In this document: positions 17,953-28,780 of the stretch, one piece after another | How the letters are laid out: each line of letters starts with the position of its first letter | How positions within the stretch are numbered: position 1 is the stretch's first letter | Assembly: GCA_923172585.1 (NCBI GenBank) | Contig: OV298644.1 | Location: 1,669,170-1,724,691 of the forward strand | Source: Haemophilus influenzae | GTDB taxonomy: Bacteria; Pseudomonadota; Gammaproteobacteria; Enterobacterales; Pasteurellaceae | DNA length: 55,522 bases | Direction of reading: 5' to 3' | The notes under the pieces: generated by a model | Told to the model about the DNA's origin: nothing | The model's input: only the letters and a program-made list of their open reading frames with translations | Databases searched by the model: none | Position numbers and translations under genes: made by a program

Positions 17953-18711
17953 ATGAAAACTACTACTGCATTAGTTACAGGTGCAACCGCAGGCTTTGGC
18001 TTAGCAATCTGTAAAAAATTGATCGAAGCAGGCTATAAAGTGATTGGCACGGGTAGACGTGCAGATCGATTGGCAGAAATCCATTCACAATTGGGCAATC
18101 ATTTTCTACCGCTTGCCTTTGATATTCGTGATGAACAAGCCACAATTAACGCCCTAAACACCCTTCCTGAAGGTTGGCAAGCGGTCGATTTATTGGTGAA
18201 TAATGCAGGTTTAGCGTTGGGATTAGAGCCAGCACATAAAGCGGATTTACAAGATTGGTATCAGATGATCGATACCAACATCAAAGGCTTGGTCACTATC
18301 ACTCGCCTTGTGTTGCCTGATATGATTGCTCGTAATCACGGGCACATTATTAATTTGAGTTCGATTGCGGGAAATTACCCTTACGCTGGCAGCAATGTAT
18401 ATGGCGGAACCAAAGCCTTTGTGACACAATTTAGCTTAAATTTGCGAGCAGATCTGGCAGGCACTAAAATCCGTGTCAGTAATGTTGAACCCGGATTATG
18501 TGGCGGTACGGAATTTTCTAATGTGCGTTTTCACGGCGATGATGAAAAAGCCGCAAAAGTGTATGAAAATGTGCAATCGGTTCAGCCTGAAGATATTGCG
18601 AATATTGTATTATGGCTTCATCAACAGCCTGAACACGTAAACATTAATCGTATTGAAGTAATGCCAACCGCACAATCTTTTGCGGGAATGAGCGTTTCAA
18701 AAGAAAAATAA
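17953..18711 (+). CDS. ydfG: NADP-dependent short-chain dehydrogenase YdfG
   Basis: The 252-residue protein is a classical [23 protein letters not shown] is the TGxxxGxG cofactor loop with a following TGRRADR (arginines prefer NADP), NNAG in [14 protein letters not shown], catalytic S in [12 protein letters not shown], and Y-x-x-x-K in [12 protein letters not shown]. In E. coli YdfG oxidises serine, allo-threonine and 3-hydroxy acids and reduces malonic semialdehyde. Here it is the first gene of the TrpR-controlled unit, 16 bases before trpB, an interesting link that may be only positional. RBS TTAGGAG precedes the ATG. Confidence 0.92.
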   Translation: MKTTTALVTGATAGFGLAICKKLIEAGYKVIGTGRRADRLAEIHSQLGNHFLPLAFDIRDEQATINALNTLPEGWQAVDLLVNNAGLALGLEPAHKADLQDWYQMIDTNIKGLVTITRLVLPDMIARNHGHIINLSSIAGNYPYAGSNVYGGTKAFVTQFSLNLRADLAGTKIRVSNVEPGLCGGTEFSNVRFHGDDEKAAKVYENVQSVQPEDIANIVLWLHQQPEHVNINRIEVMPTAQSFAGMSVSKEK

Positions 18712-18727
18712 AATAATAGGAAAAAAT

Positions 18728-19867
18728 ATGTCAGACACACTTCTTAACCCTTATTTTGGCGAATTTGGCGGAATGTATGTACCCGAAATTTTAGTGCCTG
18801 TTTTAAAGCAATTAGAACAAGCCTTTGTGGAGGCTCAAAATGATCCTACATTCCAAGCAGAATTTGCTGATTTACTCAAAAATTATGCGGGCAGACCGAC
18901 CGCACTTACTCTTTGTCGTAACTTAACTAAAGGTACAAAAACTAAACTTTATCTTAAACGTGAAGATTTATTACACGGTGGTGCACACAAAACCAACCAG
19001 GTGTTAGGGCAAATTTTATTGGCTAAACGTATGGGCAAAACGCGTATTATTGCCGAAACAGGTGCGGGTCAGCACGGTGTTGCGACCGCCCTAGCTTGTG
19101 CTATGTTAGATATGCCGTGTCGTGTTTATATGGGTGCAAAAGATGTTGAGCGTCAATCACCAAACGTGTTCCGTATGCGTTTAATGGGGGCTGAAGTAAT
19201 TCCTGTAGAAAAAGGCTCTTGTTCTTTAAAAGATGCCTGTTGTGAAGCGATGCGTGATTGGTCAGCAAATTATGAAACCACCCATTATTTACTTGGAACC
19301 GCTGCAGGCCCTCACCCTTTCCCGACGATTGTGAAAGAATTTCAAAAAATGATTGGCGAAGAAACCAAACGTCAAATTCTCGAACGAGAAGATCGTTTAC
19401 CTGATGCAGTAATTGCTGCTGTTGGCGGTGGTTCGAATGCAATTGGTATGTTTGCTGATTTTATTGATGAATCAAATGTGCGTTTAATTGGTGTTGAGCC
19501 TGAGGATAAAGGTATTGAAACGGGCGAACATGGTGCACGGCTCAAGCACGGCACAACAGGCATCTACTTCGGAATGAAATCGCCAATTATGCAAGATAAA
19601 GATAGACAAATTGAGGAATCCTATTCCATTTCTGCAGGGTTAGATTTTCCCTCTGTCGGGCCGCAACATGCTTATTTAAATGAGATTGGTCGTGCTGATT
19701 ATGTATCGATTACCGATGAAGAAGCCCTTAACGCATTCCAAGAATTGGCAAAACATGAAGGTATTATTCCTGCATTAGAAAGCTCACACGCCTTGGCTTA
19801 TGCCTTGAAATTGATTAAACAAAATCCTGAAAAAGAACAACTTTTAGTGGTTAATCTTTCAGGATGA
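18728..19867 (+). CDS. trpB: tryptophan synthase beta chain TrpB, ends early at TGA
   Basis: TrpB joins indole with serine using PLP. Family marks are intact: [20 protein letters not shown] at the start, PLP lysine in [12 protein letters not shown] (about K88), [15 protein letters not shown], and the phosphate-binding GGGSNAIG. The frame stops at TGA (19,865-19,867) right after VVNLSG, where the family continues RGDKDIFTV. Downstream, the same frame reads GDKDIFTVDKILQ and then TAA at 19,907-19,909, so a single CGA-to-TGA change removes 14 residues including the conserved GRGDKD loop next to PLP. The rest of the gene is clean. Activity is probably lost or reduced unless the stop is read through or is a sequencing error. 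Confidence 0.93.
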   Translation: MSDTLLNPYFGEFGGMYVPEILVPVLKQLEQAFVEAQNDPTFQAEFADLLKNYAGRPTALTLCRNLTKGTKTKLYLKREDLLHGGAHKTNQVLGQILLAKRMGKTRIIAETGAGQHGVATALACAMLDMPCRVYMGAKDVERQSPNVFRMRLMGAEVIPVEKGSCSLKDACCEAMRDWSANYETTHYLLGTAAGPHPFPTIVKEFQKMIGEETKRQILEREDRLPDAVIAAVGGGSNAIGMFADFIDESNVRLIGVEPEDKGIETGEHGARLKHGTTGIYFGMKSPIMQDKDRQIEESYSISAGLDFPSVGPQHAYLNEIGRADYVSITDEEALNAFQELAKHEGIIPALESSHALAYALKLIKQNPEKEQLLVVNLSG

Positions 19868-19921
19868 GGCGATAAAGATATTTTTACCGTTGATAAAATT
19901 TTACAATAAAGGAATGAAATA

Positions 19922-20677
19922 ATGAGCCGTTTTGAAACGCAATTTGCGACACTTAACGCAAAAAATGAAGGGGCTTTCGTGCCGTTCGTTACCCTTTGCG
20001 ACCCTACTTTCGACCGCTATTTTGAGATCATTTGCACACTTGTGGATAACGGTGCAGATGCTTTAGAACTCGGTTTTCCTTTTTCCGATCCGCTACTCGA
20101 TGGCCCAGTTATTCAAGCCGCGAATAATCGTGCTTTAACTGCAGGTCATAGCAGTGAAGATAGCTTTAAACTATTGGAAAAAGTGCGGTCAAAATATCCA
20201 GAGATTCTGATTAGTTTATTACTTTGTGCCAATTTAATTTTTGCTAAAGGTTTAGATGTTTTTTATCAACGTTGTGCAGAAGTCGGTGTTGATGCTGTAC
20301 TTGTAGCAGATATTCCGTTACTGGCAAAAGGAGATTATGTACAAACAGCTAAAAAACACGGTATTCAACCCGTCTTTATTTGCCCACCAAATGCGGACGA
20401 GAAAACGATCCAAGGCGTAGCGAAAAATAGCGAAGGCTATACCTATTTAGTTTCCCGTGCTGGCGTAACCAGTGCAGAAAATCAATCTCATGCAGCAAAT
20501 TTGGATACCCTTGTAGAACAACTTAAAGCGCATAATGCCCCGCCAATTTTACAAGGCTTCGGCATTGCACAGCCTGAACAAGTAAAAGAAGCTTTAGCTT
20601 TGGGGGTGGCTGGTGCAATAACAGGTTCGGCAACGGTGAAAATCATTGAGCGAAATTTAGATAATCAAGAGAAATGA
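19922..20677 (+). CDS. trpA: tryptophan synthase alpha chain TrpA, ends early at TGA
   Basis: TrpA splits indole-3-glycerol phosphate and passes indole to TrpB. The catalytic Glu ([13 protein letters not shown]) and Asp ([12 protein letters not shown]) are present, as are [12 protein letters not shown] and [13 protein letters not shown]. The frame ends after 251 residues at TGA, but continues in frame as LAELVEFVRKMKDATK to TAA at 20,726-20,728, giving exactly the 268 residues usual for TrpA. So one codon (probably TGC or TGT to TGA) cuts off the last 17 residues. Twelve bases follow the full-length trpB stop. Both trp genes thus carry the same kind of late TGA. Confidence 0.92.
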   Translation: MSRFETQFATLNAKNEGAFVPFVTLCDPTFDRYFEIICTLVDNGADALELGFPFSDPLLDGPVIQAANNRALTAGHSSEDSFKLLEKVRSKYPEILISLLLCANLIFAKGLDVFYQRCAEVGVDAVLVADIPLLAKGDYVQTAKKHGIQPVFICPPNADEKTIQGVAKNSEGYTYLVSRAGVTSAENQSHAANLDTLVEQLKAHNAPPILQGFGIAQPEQVKEALALGVAGAITGSATVKIIERNLDNQEK

Positions 20678-20731
20678 TTAGCTGAACTAGTTGAGTTTGT
20701 TCGAAAAATGAAAGATGCAACAAAATAAGCA

Positions 20732-20764
20732 AAAAAGAACCAACACATGCGGCGGGTTTCTTTT
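20732..20764 (+). terminator. likely terminator of the trpBA unit
   Basis: AAAGAACC pairs with GGGTTTCTTT (small bulge) across a GC-rich loop and ends in TTTT, just after the full-length trpA stop codon. Confidence 0.55.
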
Positions 20765-20871
20765 AGATATCGACAAAATTAAAAATTTAATACTTTGTCA
20801 GCTTCTATCAATCATAATGGGATGAATAAATTATAAATAGAATATGTTGCATACTCTGCTACTGAATTTCA

Positions 20872-21825
20872 TTAATAACCTTGCTGATAAATTCCATCCA
20901 AAAATTTCAATGAAAGTTCAGCAAGATTAAAGCGTTGTTCATCTGCTACAGACCAAAATTCTACGCCATTTTCTACCGCGCTTATATGACTTAAATGAAG
21001 TTTTACTGATTCTTCGCAATTTTCTTGTTCTCCATTAAGCACAGGCGTAATTAAGGTTTCTTCTAAAGCGATAAACTCGCTATTTTGAGGCTGATAGTCG
21101 AAATCATAATCTAAAAGTGCATTAACTTGTTGTGCCAATCCATAAAATACAGGTAATTGGATTGCATGAAATGTATCACGATGTAATTGCGGAAAAATTC
21201 GTTGTAATTGATTCGATAAATTAGGTGCTTGATACGGATAAAAATCAAAGGCTAAGCGCGTTTCTTCTTCATCTAATGGAATACCATTTAATAAACGGGC
21301 TGTTTGTCCCGCAAGTTTCGTCACGATTTCTGCATCCGTATAAGAAGCCGGCAATAAAGAGGTGACAAACACTTGATTAAGATTCGTTTCTTATAAAATC
21401 GGGGCAAGCGTTAAAGCAAGTTGGCTTACTTGTGAATCAGGCAAGCTAACAATGTTACGTTGTCTCAATTCAAGTAATTGTGATTCATTTACCGTTGGAA
21501 AAACAACAGGCACATCCTAAAGTGCACTGCAAACGCCTAACATATCAATGACAATACAGCCCTGCTCTGCTGCTTGCGCAATATGGGAAACTTGCTCAAG
21601 TTTTCATGCAAAAAAGACATAATTAAAATCAGCCCACTCTACTTCATTTGGTGAAAGTTGTTCAACGCCTAAATTGCGAAAACGAATATTTTGTTCTTCT
21701 TCAAAAGGTATTATTTCAACAATAGAAACATTGCTAATTTCAAGCGCACTTTGTTCTAAACTCTCTACAATTTTATCAATTAATTCAAATTCTGCTGCTA
21801 TCGCAATATTTAAGGTTGCGTCCAT
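20872..21825 (-). pseudogene. usg: USG-1-like protein (aspartate-semialdehyde dehydrogenase family), three in-frame stops
   Basis: The minus strand encodes one continuous 317-codon frame: MDATLNIAIAAEFELIDKIV, ..., QAAEQGCIVIDMLGV, ..., VFVTSLLPASYTDAEIVTKL, ..., LSLKFLDGIYQQGY. This is the USG-1 relative of aspartate-semialdehyde dehydrogenase, which lacks the catalytic cysteine segment and has no known activity. It is interrupted by TGA (21,604-21,606), TAG (21,517-21,519) and TAA (21,391-21,393) but by no frameshift. Each stop can arise from a sense codon by one base. Start has a GGAGAG ribosome site. This marks the beginning of the damaged stretch. Confidence 0.8.
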
Positions 21826-21883
21826 TTTTCTCTCCGCTGTAAAATAATCAGCATTAGTTTACATCAAAACCAGGAACGAAATA

Positions 21884-22360
21884 ATGACACCCGCAATTGA
21901 TTTACTTCAAGAACAAAAAATTCCTTTTATCTTGCACAATTATGATCATGATCCGAATAATCAACATTTTGGTGATGAAGCGGCAGAAAAATTAGGTATT
22001 GATCCTAACCGCTCTTTTAAAACCTAACTTGTGGCGGAAAATGGCGATCAGAAAAAACTAGCTTGCTTTGTACTTGCAACGCCCAATATGCTGAATTTAA
22101 CGAAAGTAGCAAAATCTATAGTTGTGAAAAAAGTTGAAATTGCGGATAAAGATGTAGCACAAAAAAGTACAGGCTATCTTATTGCAAGAATTAGCCCGTT
22201 AGTTCAAAAAAAACTCGTGAAAACCGTAATAAATTCAAACGCAATTGATTTTGAAACTATTTAAGTTTCAAGCGTAAATTGTGCGCTAAGCGTAGAAATT
22301 GCTCCACAAGATTTAGCAAAACTATTAGGTGCAGAATTTACTGATATTGTTGATGAATAA
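21884..22360 (+). pseudogene. ybaK: YbaK-type Cys-tRNA(Pro) deacylase, two in-frame stops
   Basis: The 158-codon frame reads MTPAIDLLQEQKIPFILHNY and ends GAEFTDIVDE, the YbaK/EbsC editing enzyme that removes cysteine from tRNA-Pro. It stops at TAA 22,025-22,027 and TAA 22,262-22,264, with no frameshift. The conserved glycine-rich substrate loop is altered: the family has GG-x-SP and SGGKRG, here ARISPLVQK and SSVNCALS. As the H. influenzae enzyme is a well-studied intact protein, so many hits on conserved glycines suggest decay or corrupted sequence. Start has a CAGGAACG ribosome site. Confidence 0.8.
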
Positions 22361-22517
22361 ATGAAAAACTTATAAATTTAAAGGCAGATTTCTTATTTAA
22401 TCCGAACTAAAAGGACTAAGCTTTTTTGAATCCCAAAACTTAGTCATTTACTGACTCTCTAACTTTTAATTCTTGACTTTTAGGTTAGGATGAAATAGAA
22501 AAAACTTTAGGTATGTA

Positions 22518-22735
22518 TTATTCTTGAGTATCGGCAATTAGGATTATTTTAGAGGAATGAGAAAATCTATCGCTGTGGAAAACTTCAAATGGCGATTTAA
22601 GACCCGCTTAAAAAGAACGATAGCCGTCCATTTCAATCACTGAATAATGTGCAAAAAAATCAGCATAAAAACCTTGTGCAGAAATTAAACCACATCCTTT
22701 TGATTATTGAACCATTTTACAATACCAATTGGCAT
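22518..22735 (-). pseudogene. cspD: cold-shock-like protein CspD, damaged
   Basis: The minus strand starts MPIGIVKWFNN, the invariant CSD opening, then after a one-base shift continues LISAQGFYADFFAHYSVIEM and DGYRSF, a stop, and finally KIILIADTQE with TAA. Intact CspD reads KGFGFI at the RNA-binding strand and FAHYSVIEMDGYRSL later; here the KGFGFI motif is destroyed. The expected length is about 72 residues and the total matches this to within one base. CspD binds single-stranded DNA and blocks replication in starved cells. Confidence 0.75.
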
Positions 22736-22883
22736 AAAAGACGTCTCTAGGCTTAGCATATTAAAACAATAAATCAACAAGATTATCGCATTATTACCTA
22801 CTAATTAGGTTCGCTATGTTTAAATATTTAGAACGGTTATGTAATGAGCAATATTCAAAAATGATAAGTTGATCACAAAAAAC

Positions 22884-23042
22884 TTAATTTTCTGGAGTTT
22901 TTTTATCATTTTTATGAATTTCTCGTAGTGCTTTCGCCACTATTTGAATAGATTCTACACTAATAATTCCTTTTGCCATAAGTTCTTGAATTTGTTCAAC
23001 TGCTTTTTGTTGCTGTTCGTGTGATAAGTTAATATCAAACAT
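22884..23042 (-). CDS. yoaH: YoaH-like small protein (UPF0181)
   Basis: A 52-residue intact frame, MFDINLSHEQQQKAVEQIQE then LMAKGIISVESIQIVAKALR and EIHKNDKKTPEN. This is the UPF0181 (YoaH) family: two helices joined by a short turn, with the conserved MAKGISSGEAI segment here altered to MAKGIISVESI. Function unknown. Its ATG overlaps the end of truC (AAAATGTTTGA), so it is probably translated from the same message. Confidence 0.75.
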   Translation of the reverse strand: MFDINLSHEQQQKAVEQIQELMAKGIISVESIQIVAKALREIHKNDKKTPEN

Positions 23043-23754
23043 TTTCCCATCCAAATTGAATCATTAATTGATGCCATTGTTAATCTAAACATGCTGTAAT
23101 TATTATTTGCTCTTTCGTTATTGGATGAATAAAAGACAAACTATTAGAATGTAAAAATAATCGAGAACAACCTAAATGTCATATTAATGCACGATTTTGA
23201 TGTAAGTCACCATATTGCGTATCCCCTAAAATCGGATGAAAAATATGTTTCATATGGCGACGTAATTGGTGTTTTCTACCTGTATGATGGATTAATTTAA
23301 CTAAAGAATAACGCACAGTTTGATAACGCCGAGCAAGATAAGGCATTTCGACTATTTTTAATTCTTCATAATCAGTAATCGCTTCTTGAGGCTATTTATC
23401 TTCTTGAGAAAATTTATCTGCGATTTGATCCAATTGAATTTTTAGTGAATAATCTATCCGCTCTTTTCCCTGTAAATACCAACGCACTACAGCCAAATAA
23501 GATTTCTGAACGTACTTTTGTTCAAACTGTTCACACATTAAATTCGCAATTTCACTGCTCAATGCAAATAACAACACGCCAGATGTCGGACAATCTAAAC
23601 GATGAATAGGAAATACGTGCTGACCAATTTGATCTCGCAAAGATTGCATCACAAATTGAGTTTCATGAGGATCTAACCAACTGCGATGATCCTGCATACA
23701 TGCAGGATTATTTACCGTAAAGAGTAACGCATCTTGATATAAAATTACCAGCAT
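23035..23754 (-). pseudogene. truC: tRNA pseudouridine synthase TruC, two in-frame stops
   Basis: The 240-codon minus frame reads MLVILYQDALLFTVNNPACM, RLDCPTSGVLLFALSSEIAN with the catalytic Asp of the RluA-type HRLDxxTSG motif, and HTGRKHQLRRHMKHIFHPIL further on, as in TruC, which modifies U65 of tRNA. It is cut by TAG at 23,392-23,394 and TGA at 23,179-23,181 in the same frame; there is no frameshift. Overlaps the yoaH start. yqcC lies just upstream, the same neighbour as in E. coli. Confidence 0.8.
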
Positions 23755-23757
23755 TAG

Positions 23758-24069
23758 TTAATGTTCAGAAGTACTTTTAAAGCATCTAAATGAGTTAATA
23801 GCTTCTTGTAACTCATTAAATTCCTTCATTGCTTCTTCAATTTTATCCAAATGGCAATTTTATTTGGCAAATCTGAACCACTTTCTAATAATACCTGCAT
23901 GCCTGCAGATAAATACGCACTGTAGCCACTCTTTGTCAGACATCGTAACAATTGAAATACGTACTTCACTGAAAAATGCAACTACAGCAGGCGCCATCGT
24001 TTGCCATAAATTAAGCTGCTGCATGGAAATATGAAGCTGTTCAAGATGCTGTAAAGTTTGATTACGCAA
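23758..24069 (-). pseudogene. yqcC: YqcC family (DUF446) protein, frameshifted
   Basis: The start MRNQTLQHLEQLHISMQQLN and WQTMAP, then KEWLQCVFI match the YqcC/DUF446 family, which has W-LQWVFIPRM-ALL in its second half. The frame shifts inside that motif; the correct continuation (QVLLESGSDLPNKIAI) is in the next frame and a further shift is needed before LLTHLDALKVLLNIN. About 100 residues in all. Function unknown; the E. coli homologue sits beside truC as here. Confidence 0.7.
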
Positions 24070-24083
24070 ATTTTATATCCTAA

Positions 24084-25485
24084 TTAATGAATGTTTTTTG
24101 CATATACACGCACATTTGAAAAACCATTTTCTTTCAAATATAAGACTTGTAATTTACTCATTACACCACGTTCACAATACAACACGTAACTTTTACTTTG
24201 ATCAAAGCTACTAAATTGAGATGAAAGTTTGTTGAACGTCATTTGAATTACGTCATGTGTACTTCAATCAAATGGATTTTCATCAATTTCTGCTGGGCTA
24301 CGAATATCCAAAATCACTTCATTTGCACCTAATACAGAAATTGCCTCGACTTCCACGACTACTTTTTCTGTTTCTTCTGCAATCTGGCGAATATCTAAAT
24401 ATTTTGCATTTTGTACCGCACTTGCAAGAATCTCAAAATTAAGATGCCCTTCTTCATTAAGAATCTTTTCAAGATCCTGTTTAATTGTAGGATTTTTTGA
24501 AATCACTCAACAAAATTCTTGCATATATCATGCAATATCATCAAAACCATTTTCTTTCGACATCGCGATAACTTGTAATTTATCATGGGTACTTAACGGA
24601 CACAATACTAACGCATCAACGGCTACATCAATCAAGCGTAAATTGGTTAAAGTTTGGCTAGAAACTGGCACTAATGCCTCACGTGTCACAATTGATTCAA
24701 TATTGAACCTTTCAGCGACTTTACTTGCGGCTCGCACCATCATCCGTTTTCATACAACACCAATTTGGCCGATTATCGACTTTCTTTAAAATTTCACCAA
24801 CAACTCCCTCAAAGTTAATCGCAATAAATCGTACTTTATGTAAAGAACTATAGCGTTCCCAAATATGATAAGCCATTTGTTTAACGCCAATTTCATGGAC
24901 TGAATCGCCAAGATTATAGAAACAATAATGAACTCGGGAACCACGACGAATCAACATATAACTCGATACGCCTGAATCAAATCTCCCTGAAATTAAAGAA
25001 AGCACATCTTCTTGCGTACCAAGCGGATAACCGCCAATCCAAGCGTAACGTGCTTTAACTAACATCAATTTGTCATCTTCAATATCAATACGAACAGTCA
25101 CATCTGGATTTTTCAACCGCACTTTTGCGCTTTCAATATTTTGATTTAATCCACCGCCGATATGACGTTCTGCTTCAATCGAACTAAATTTACGTTTTCC
25201 TTTACGTTTTAATCGAACACAAAAGGTTTTGACTTGAAGTTGTTATGCGACATCAGCAAGCGTCAATTCAAAAATATGATGCAAATCGGTAAATGGTTTT
25301 TCATCAACTTCTAAAAAATGATGAATACCAGGAATACGTTGTAACAAGGCGATTAATTCTTCACGATTTTCTCCATTTTATGACCGCACTTCAATGTAAT
25401 CCCAGTGACGCACAACTGCGGTTTCTACATCATTTTTCTCTAAAATATTGCGAATATTAAAAGTTAAAATTTCTGCGAATTTTTA
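24084..25485 (-). pseudogene. thiI: tRNA 4-thiouridine synthetase ThiI, many stops
   Basis: ThiI transfers sulfur to tRNA U8 and to thiamine thiazole. Reading from about 25,485: THUMP part ([50 protein letters not shown]), PP-loop AANH domain with [20 protein letters not shown] (family [11 protein letters not shown], so one conserved Gly is Arg), and a C-terminal rhodanese domain with the active cysteine in [11 protein letters not shown] and the end [10 protein letters not shown]. Six or more in-frame stops and one frameshift (near 24,770) interrupt it, and the first 40 residues or so are missing or scrambled. Length otherwise fits the 480-residue family. Confidence 0.8.
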
Positions 25486-25985
25486 ACCGCACTTTTTCGC
25501 TTTCAATTATGATTTAACCACAACGTATAACGTTCTGCTTCAATTGAAATAAATTTATGTATTTCTTACGTATTTACCGTCGCGAGTATTTTACGCAAAG
25601 ATTGTGAGACGTCAACTAGTCGTAGCTTGAAATAAATATGTAACAATTCAAGTAAAATACAGTACAATGGTAAATAATTTTTACCGTGAAAAATGATAAT
25701 ACCAGGACGTGTAACAAGGCGATATTCTCAAGATTTTGCTTCATTTTTACCGCACTTACAATGTAATCCCACTGACGTAGCAACTGGCGGTCTATCTTTA
25801 GAATATTCTTTAAAATAATTTGAACAAGATGTGCAAGTTGTTAAGTTTGGACAAAACGTTTACAGCACAGTTTAGCGTCTTAAGATCTGATTTCAGAAAA
25901 CAGAAGATGAACCATGAATTATTATAAAGAGATTGATTATGTTGGGGATCTTAATGGGTCACTTTTCTAAAGAAGTCAACAAGTC
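25480..25985. repeat. composite degenerate copy of thiI and xseB sequence
   Basis: The left part (25,485-25,800) repeats, in the same direction, landmarks of 25,110-25,440: the uptake signal followed by CGCTTTCAAT, GTTCTGCTTCAAT, GTAACAAGGCGAT, then CAATGTAATCCCA and TGACG. The right part (25,655-25,985) repeats landmarks of 26,015-26,360: CAAGTAAAATACA, TTTTTACCGTGAA, CAAGATTTTG, TTTGAACAAG, AAAACAGAAGA. The two sets interleave, as if reads from two places had been merged. There is no coding content. Confidence 0.55.
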
Positions 25986-26072
25986 CAAAGTCCTATCAAT
26001 CATTTTTTAAAAACTCAAGTAAAATACATACAAAGGCATAAGCAATTTTTACCGTGAATAAAGGATAATTCC

Positions 26073-26301
26073 ATGGCGCGTAAACCCGCATCTTCACAAG
26101 ATTTTGAAACAACGTTAGTGCTTGGAGAATAGATACACACTTTAGAAAATGGCGATCTACCGTTAGAAGAAGCGTTAAAGAAAATTTGAACAAGGTGTGC
26201 AATTAGCTAAGTTAGGGCAAGAACGTTTACAACAAGCAGAAACAACTAGTCATATCTTATTTGATCAAAAAACAGAAGACGCGCCACTGAATGCATTATA
26301 A
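26073..26301 (+). pseudogene. xseB: exonuclease VII small subunit XseB, damaged
   Basis: MARKPASSQDFETTLVLGE, TAG, then [17 protein letters not shown], one extra base, and [18 protein letters not shown] through [12 protein letters not shown] give the small helical subunit of exonuclease VII (LE-x-I-V-x-LE-x-G-x-LPLEE-L-x-FE-G). One in-frame stop and one frameshift; total length is the normal one. It begins the xseB-ispA-dxs gene order common in gamma-proteobacteria. Confidence 0.8.
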
Positions 26302-26319
26302 AGGAAAGCATTATGAAGG

Positions 26320-26818
26320 GAATGCTTAATGGGCGACTATTTCTGAAGAATTACAACAGGCTTCAATTCAAATTTTAGCGCAAGACGCTGATGTGCAAGG
26401 AATGTGATAAGGTCATAGTTTAGATCTTATTCCTGAGCATAAATAGATTAGTTTAAGCGAGTTCGCCCTAATTCTTAGTTTACGCAACAGGTCAAATGCT
26501 AATTGCCGCAAAGAAATAAGCTTTCACTTGTACTCCGCATTTTACCGATTAAAGATTAGCCCATTCCTTAACTCACTATGATTAACCCAATGGATGATGA
26601 CATTTCACCGTGAAGATGATATTTGTCATATCCAATTTGATGAAGTACAGCTATTTGCGGGCGATGCACTGCAAATCTCGCATTTAGATAAAAGTACATA
26701 TCCAAAATTACTTGAATTAACTGGTTCAAAACAAAAAGCGCAAGCTCTATTTCAAAGTGCTTTGGCAAAATTAGATCAAATTCCTTATGATACAACTGTA
26801 TTTAGTGCATTAGATTAA
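26320..26818 (+). pseudogene. ispA: farnesyl diphosphate synthase IspA, shortened and rearranged
   Basis: Pieces of IspA are recognisable but not in the normal order: ISEELQQ (N-terminus), then QILAQDADVQGM and HSLDLIPEHK (middle), then CHIQFDEVQLFAGDALQ (which should come earlier, after the first Asp-rich motif), then DKSTYPKLLELTGSKQKAQA and the C-terminal end. The first Asp-rich region is reduced to MDDDI and the second is absent. About 500 of the expected 890 bases are present. IspA supplies farnesyl diphosphate and is expected to be essential, so a merged or collapsed assembly is far likelier than a real allele. Confidence 0.7.
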
Positions 26819-26895
26819 TTCATTATTAACAGAACAAGTTAAACAATCACATAAGTGCGGTTAAAATTTATCACGTTTTTAAAAAGACTAACAAT

Positions 26896-28780
26896 ATGAA
26901 CAATTATCCGCTTTTATCTTTAATTAATTCTCCAGAAGATTTGCGTATATTAAATAAAGATCAGTTAGCACAACTATGTCAAGAATTACGTGCTTATCTT
27001 TTAGAATGTTTAAGTCAAAATATCAGATATTTAGCGTCAGGATTAGGCAATGTAGAGCAAACCGATGCGCTGCATGATCTATATAAAACGACATATGATC
27101 AGTTAATTTGGCATGTGGTACAACAAGCCTATCCACATAAAATCCTAATTTATATCAAAGAGCAAATGTCAGAATTAGCCAAAAAGTCGGTATTGATCAT
27201 TTGCCTTGCGTGAATAAACTGAATTTCATATATTAACAATTAATCAATTCTCTACGTCAATTAGTGCTGGACAAAATATTGACGTTCTTTAAAATGACAA
27301 AATCAGGTAGAAAAACATTATGCGTAATCTGTAATTACGTAATTACTTCCAGAATGGCATTTGAGTCATTAAATCAAGCATAAGCATTGCATACAGATAT
27401 GTTAGTTATTTTAAATGATAACGACATGTCTATTTCAGAAAACGTTGTCGCATTAAATAAGCATCTTGCACGTATATTCTAAGGCACTCTATACTCTACA
27501 CTTCGTGATGGCAGTAAAAAAGTCTTTGATAAAGTTCCTCTGATCAATAACTTTATGTAAAAAAGCGAAGAACATATAAAAAGTGTAACGTTGCCGCCAG
27601 AAAGTACATTATTTGAAGAACTCGGTTTTACCTATATTGGCGCAGTGGATGGGAATGACATTGATGAATTAGAGGGTACGCTTACGAATATGCGTAATCG
27701 GAGAGGCGCGCAATTATTGCAGAGAATAACGAAATAAGGTACAGAATACGCAGGTGCATAAAAAGATATGATTAATTTTTACGATGTAACGAAATTCTGA
27801 TTCAATAAGTGGCGCATTGCACAAAAACCATCGTGCACGAAATTACTCGAAAATTTTTAACGATTGGCTTCGTGAAATGGCAGAAAAAAATGCCTAAATT
27901 ATAGGTATCATACTCTACAATTCGTGAAGATTCAGGTATGGTAGAATTTTCCCAAAGCTTCCCAAAACAATATTTTGACGAAGAGAGTGAAGAACATAAA
28001 GCTGTAATGTTTGGCACAGGACTTACAATTGGCGGATTTAAACATATTGACGCAATGTAATGGAAATCCTAACAATGTGCTTAAAATCAATAAATACACA
28101 ATTTTACCATTCAAAATCGCCCAATGCTAATTGCAATTGAACGAACAGGGAAAGAAGATCCAGATAAAGATAAACATCAAGGTGTATTCGATATTAGATC
28201 AATCCATGGCATTCCAAATATGAACAATATGAAACCAAATTATGAAAATGTATGCCGTCAAATGCTCTATACTGGTTATCAATGTGAAAAAGATGCAACA
28301 TTACGGTATCCTCGCTGAAATGCCGTTGGTGTACAACGTACTATTTTACAAATGCTTCCCATTCAAAAATCATGTTTATGTCGAAATGGTCAGAACATCA
28401 CGATTGTCAATTTTGCCACTCGATTGCAATCGGATATAAACTTGTCAGCATAATTCAATGCAACAGTTTTCAATATGCGTTACGTGAAACCGATTGATAT
28501 TGAAATGATCAATATGCATGCACAAATTCACGATTATTTGGTCACATTGGAAGAACATGCAATTCAAGGTGCAACGGTATCTGCTGTTGCGGAAATACGA
28601 AATGTCATCAGGAAAATCAAACGCAGTTCTACAACATGCTCTTGACAGATTATTCAATTGGAAAATCGCCACAGAAAGCTACATTGGCAGAATTACAGTT
28701 GGATGCAAAAGGTATTCAATAAAAAATGCTTTCTGTTATTCAGATAACTCTAAATTGAAAAGGTCGAAATAATTGCGATT
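26896..28780 (+). pseudogene. dxs: 1-deoxy-D-xylulose-5-phosphate synthase Dxs, many stops and changes
   Basis: Dxs makes DXP from pyruvate and glyceraldehyde phosphate, the first step of isoprenoid synthesis. The text follows the family from [20 protein letters not shown] through LASGLG (thiamine site, altered flanks), [33 protein letters not shown]-like pieces, RQMLYTGYQCEKDATLRYP and KATLAELQLDAKGIQ. Numerous in-frame stops, frame changes and hits on conserved glycines occur along the whole length of about 1.88 kb, which otherwise matches the family. As dxs is single-copy and essential in this organism, the sequence here is probably unreliable. Confidence 0.8.

Noticed and set aside
19101-19563. 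Frames opposite trpB (113 and 63 codons).
   Set aside because: Antisense shadows of a strongly conserved gene.
19865-25500. Genome-wide reassignment or selenocysteine use of TGA to explain the in-frame TGA codons.
   Set aside because: TAA and TAG also interrupt usg, ybaK, truC and thiI, clean genes end normally at TGA, and no SECIS-like hairpin follows the TGA codons.
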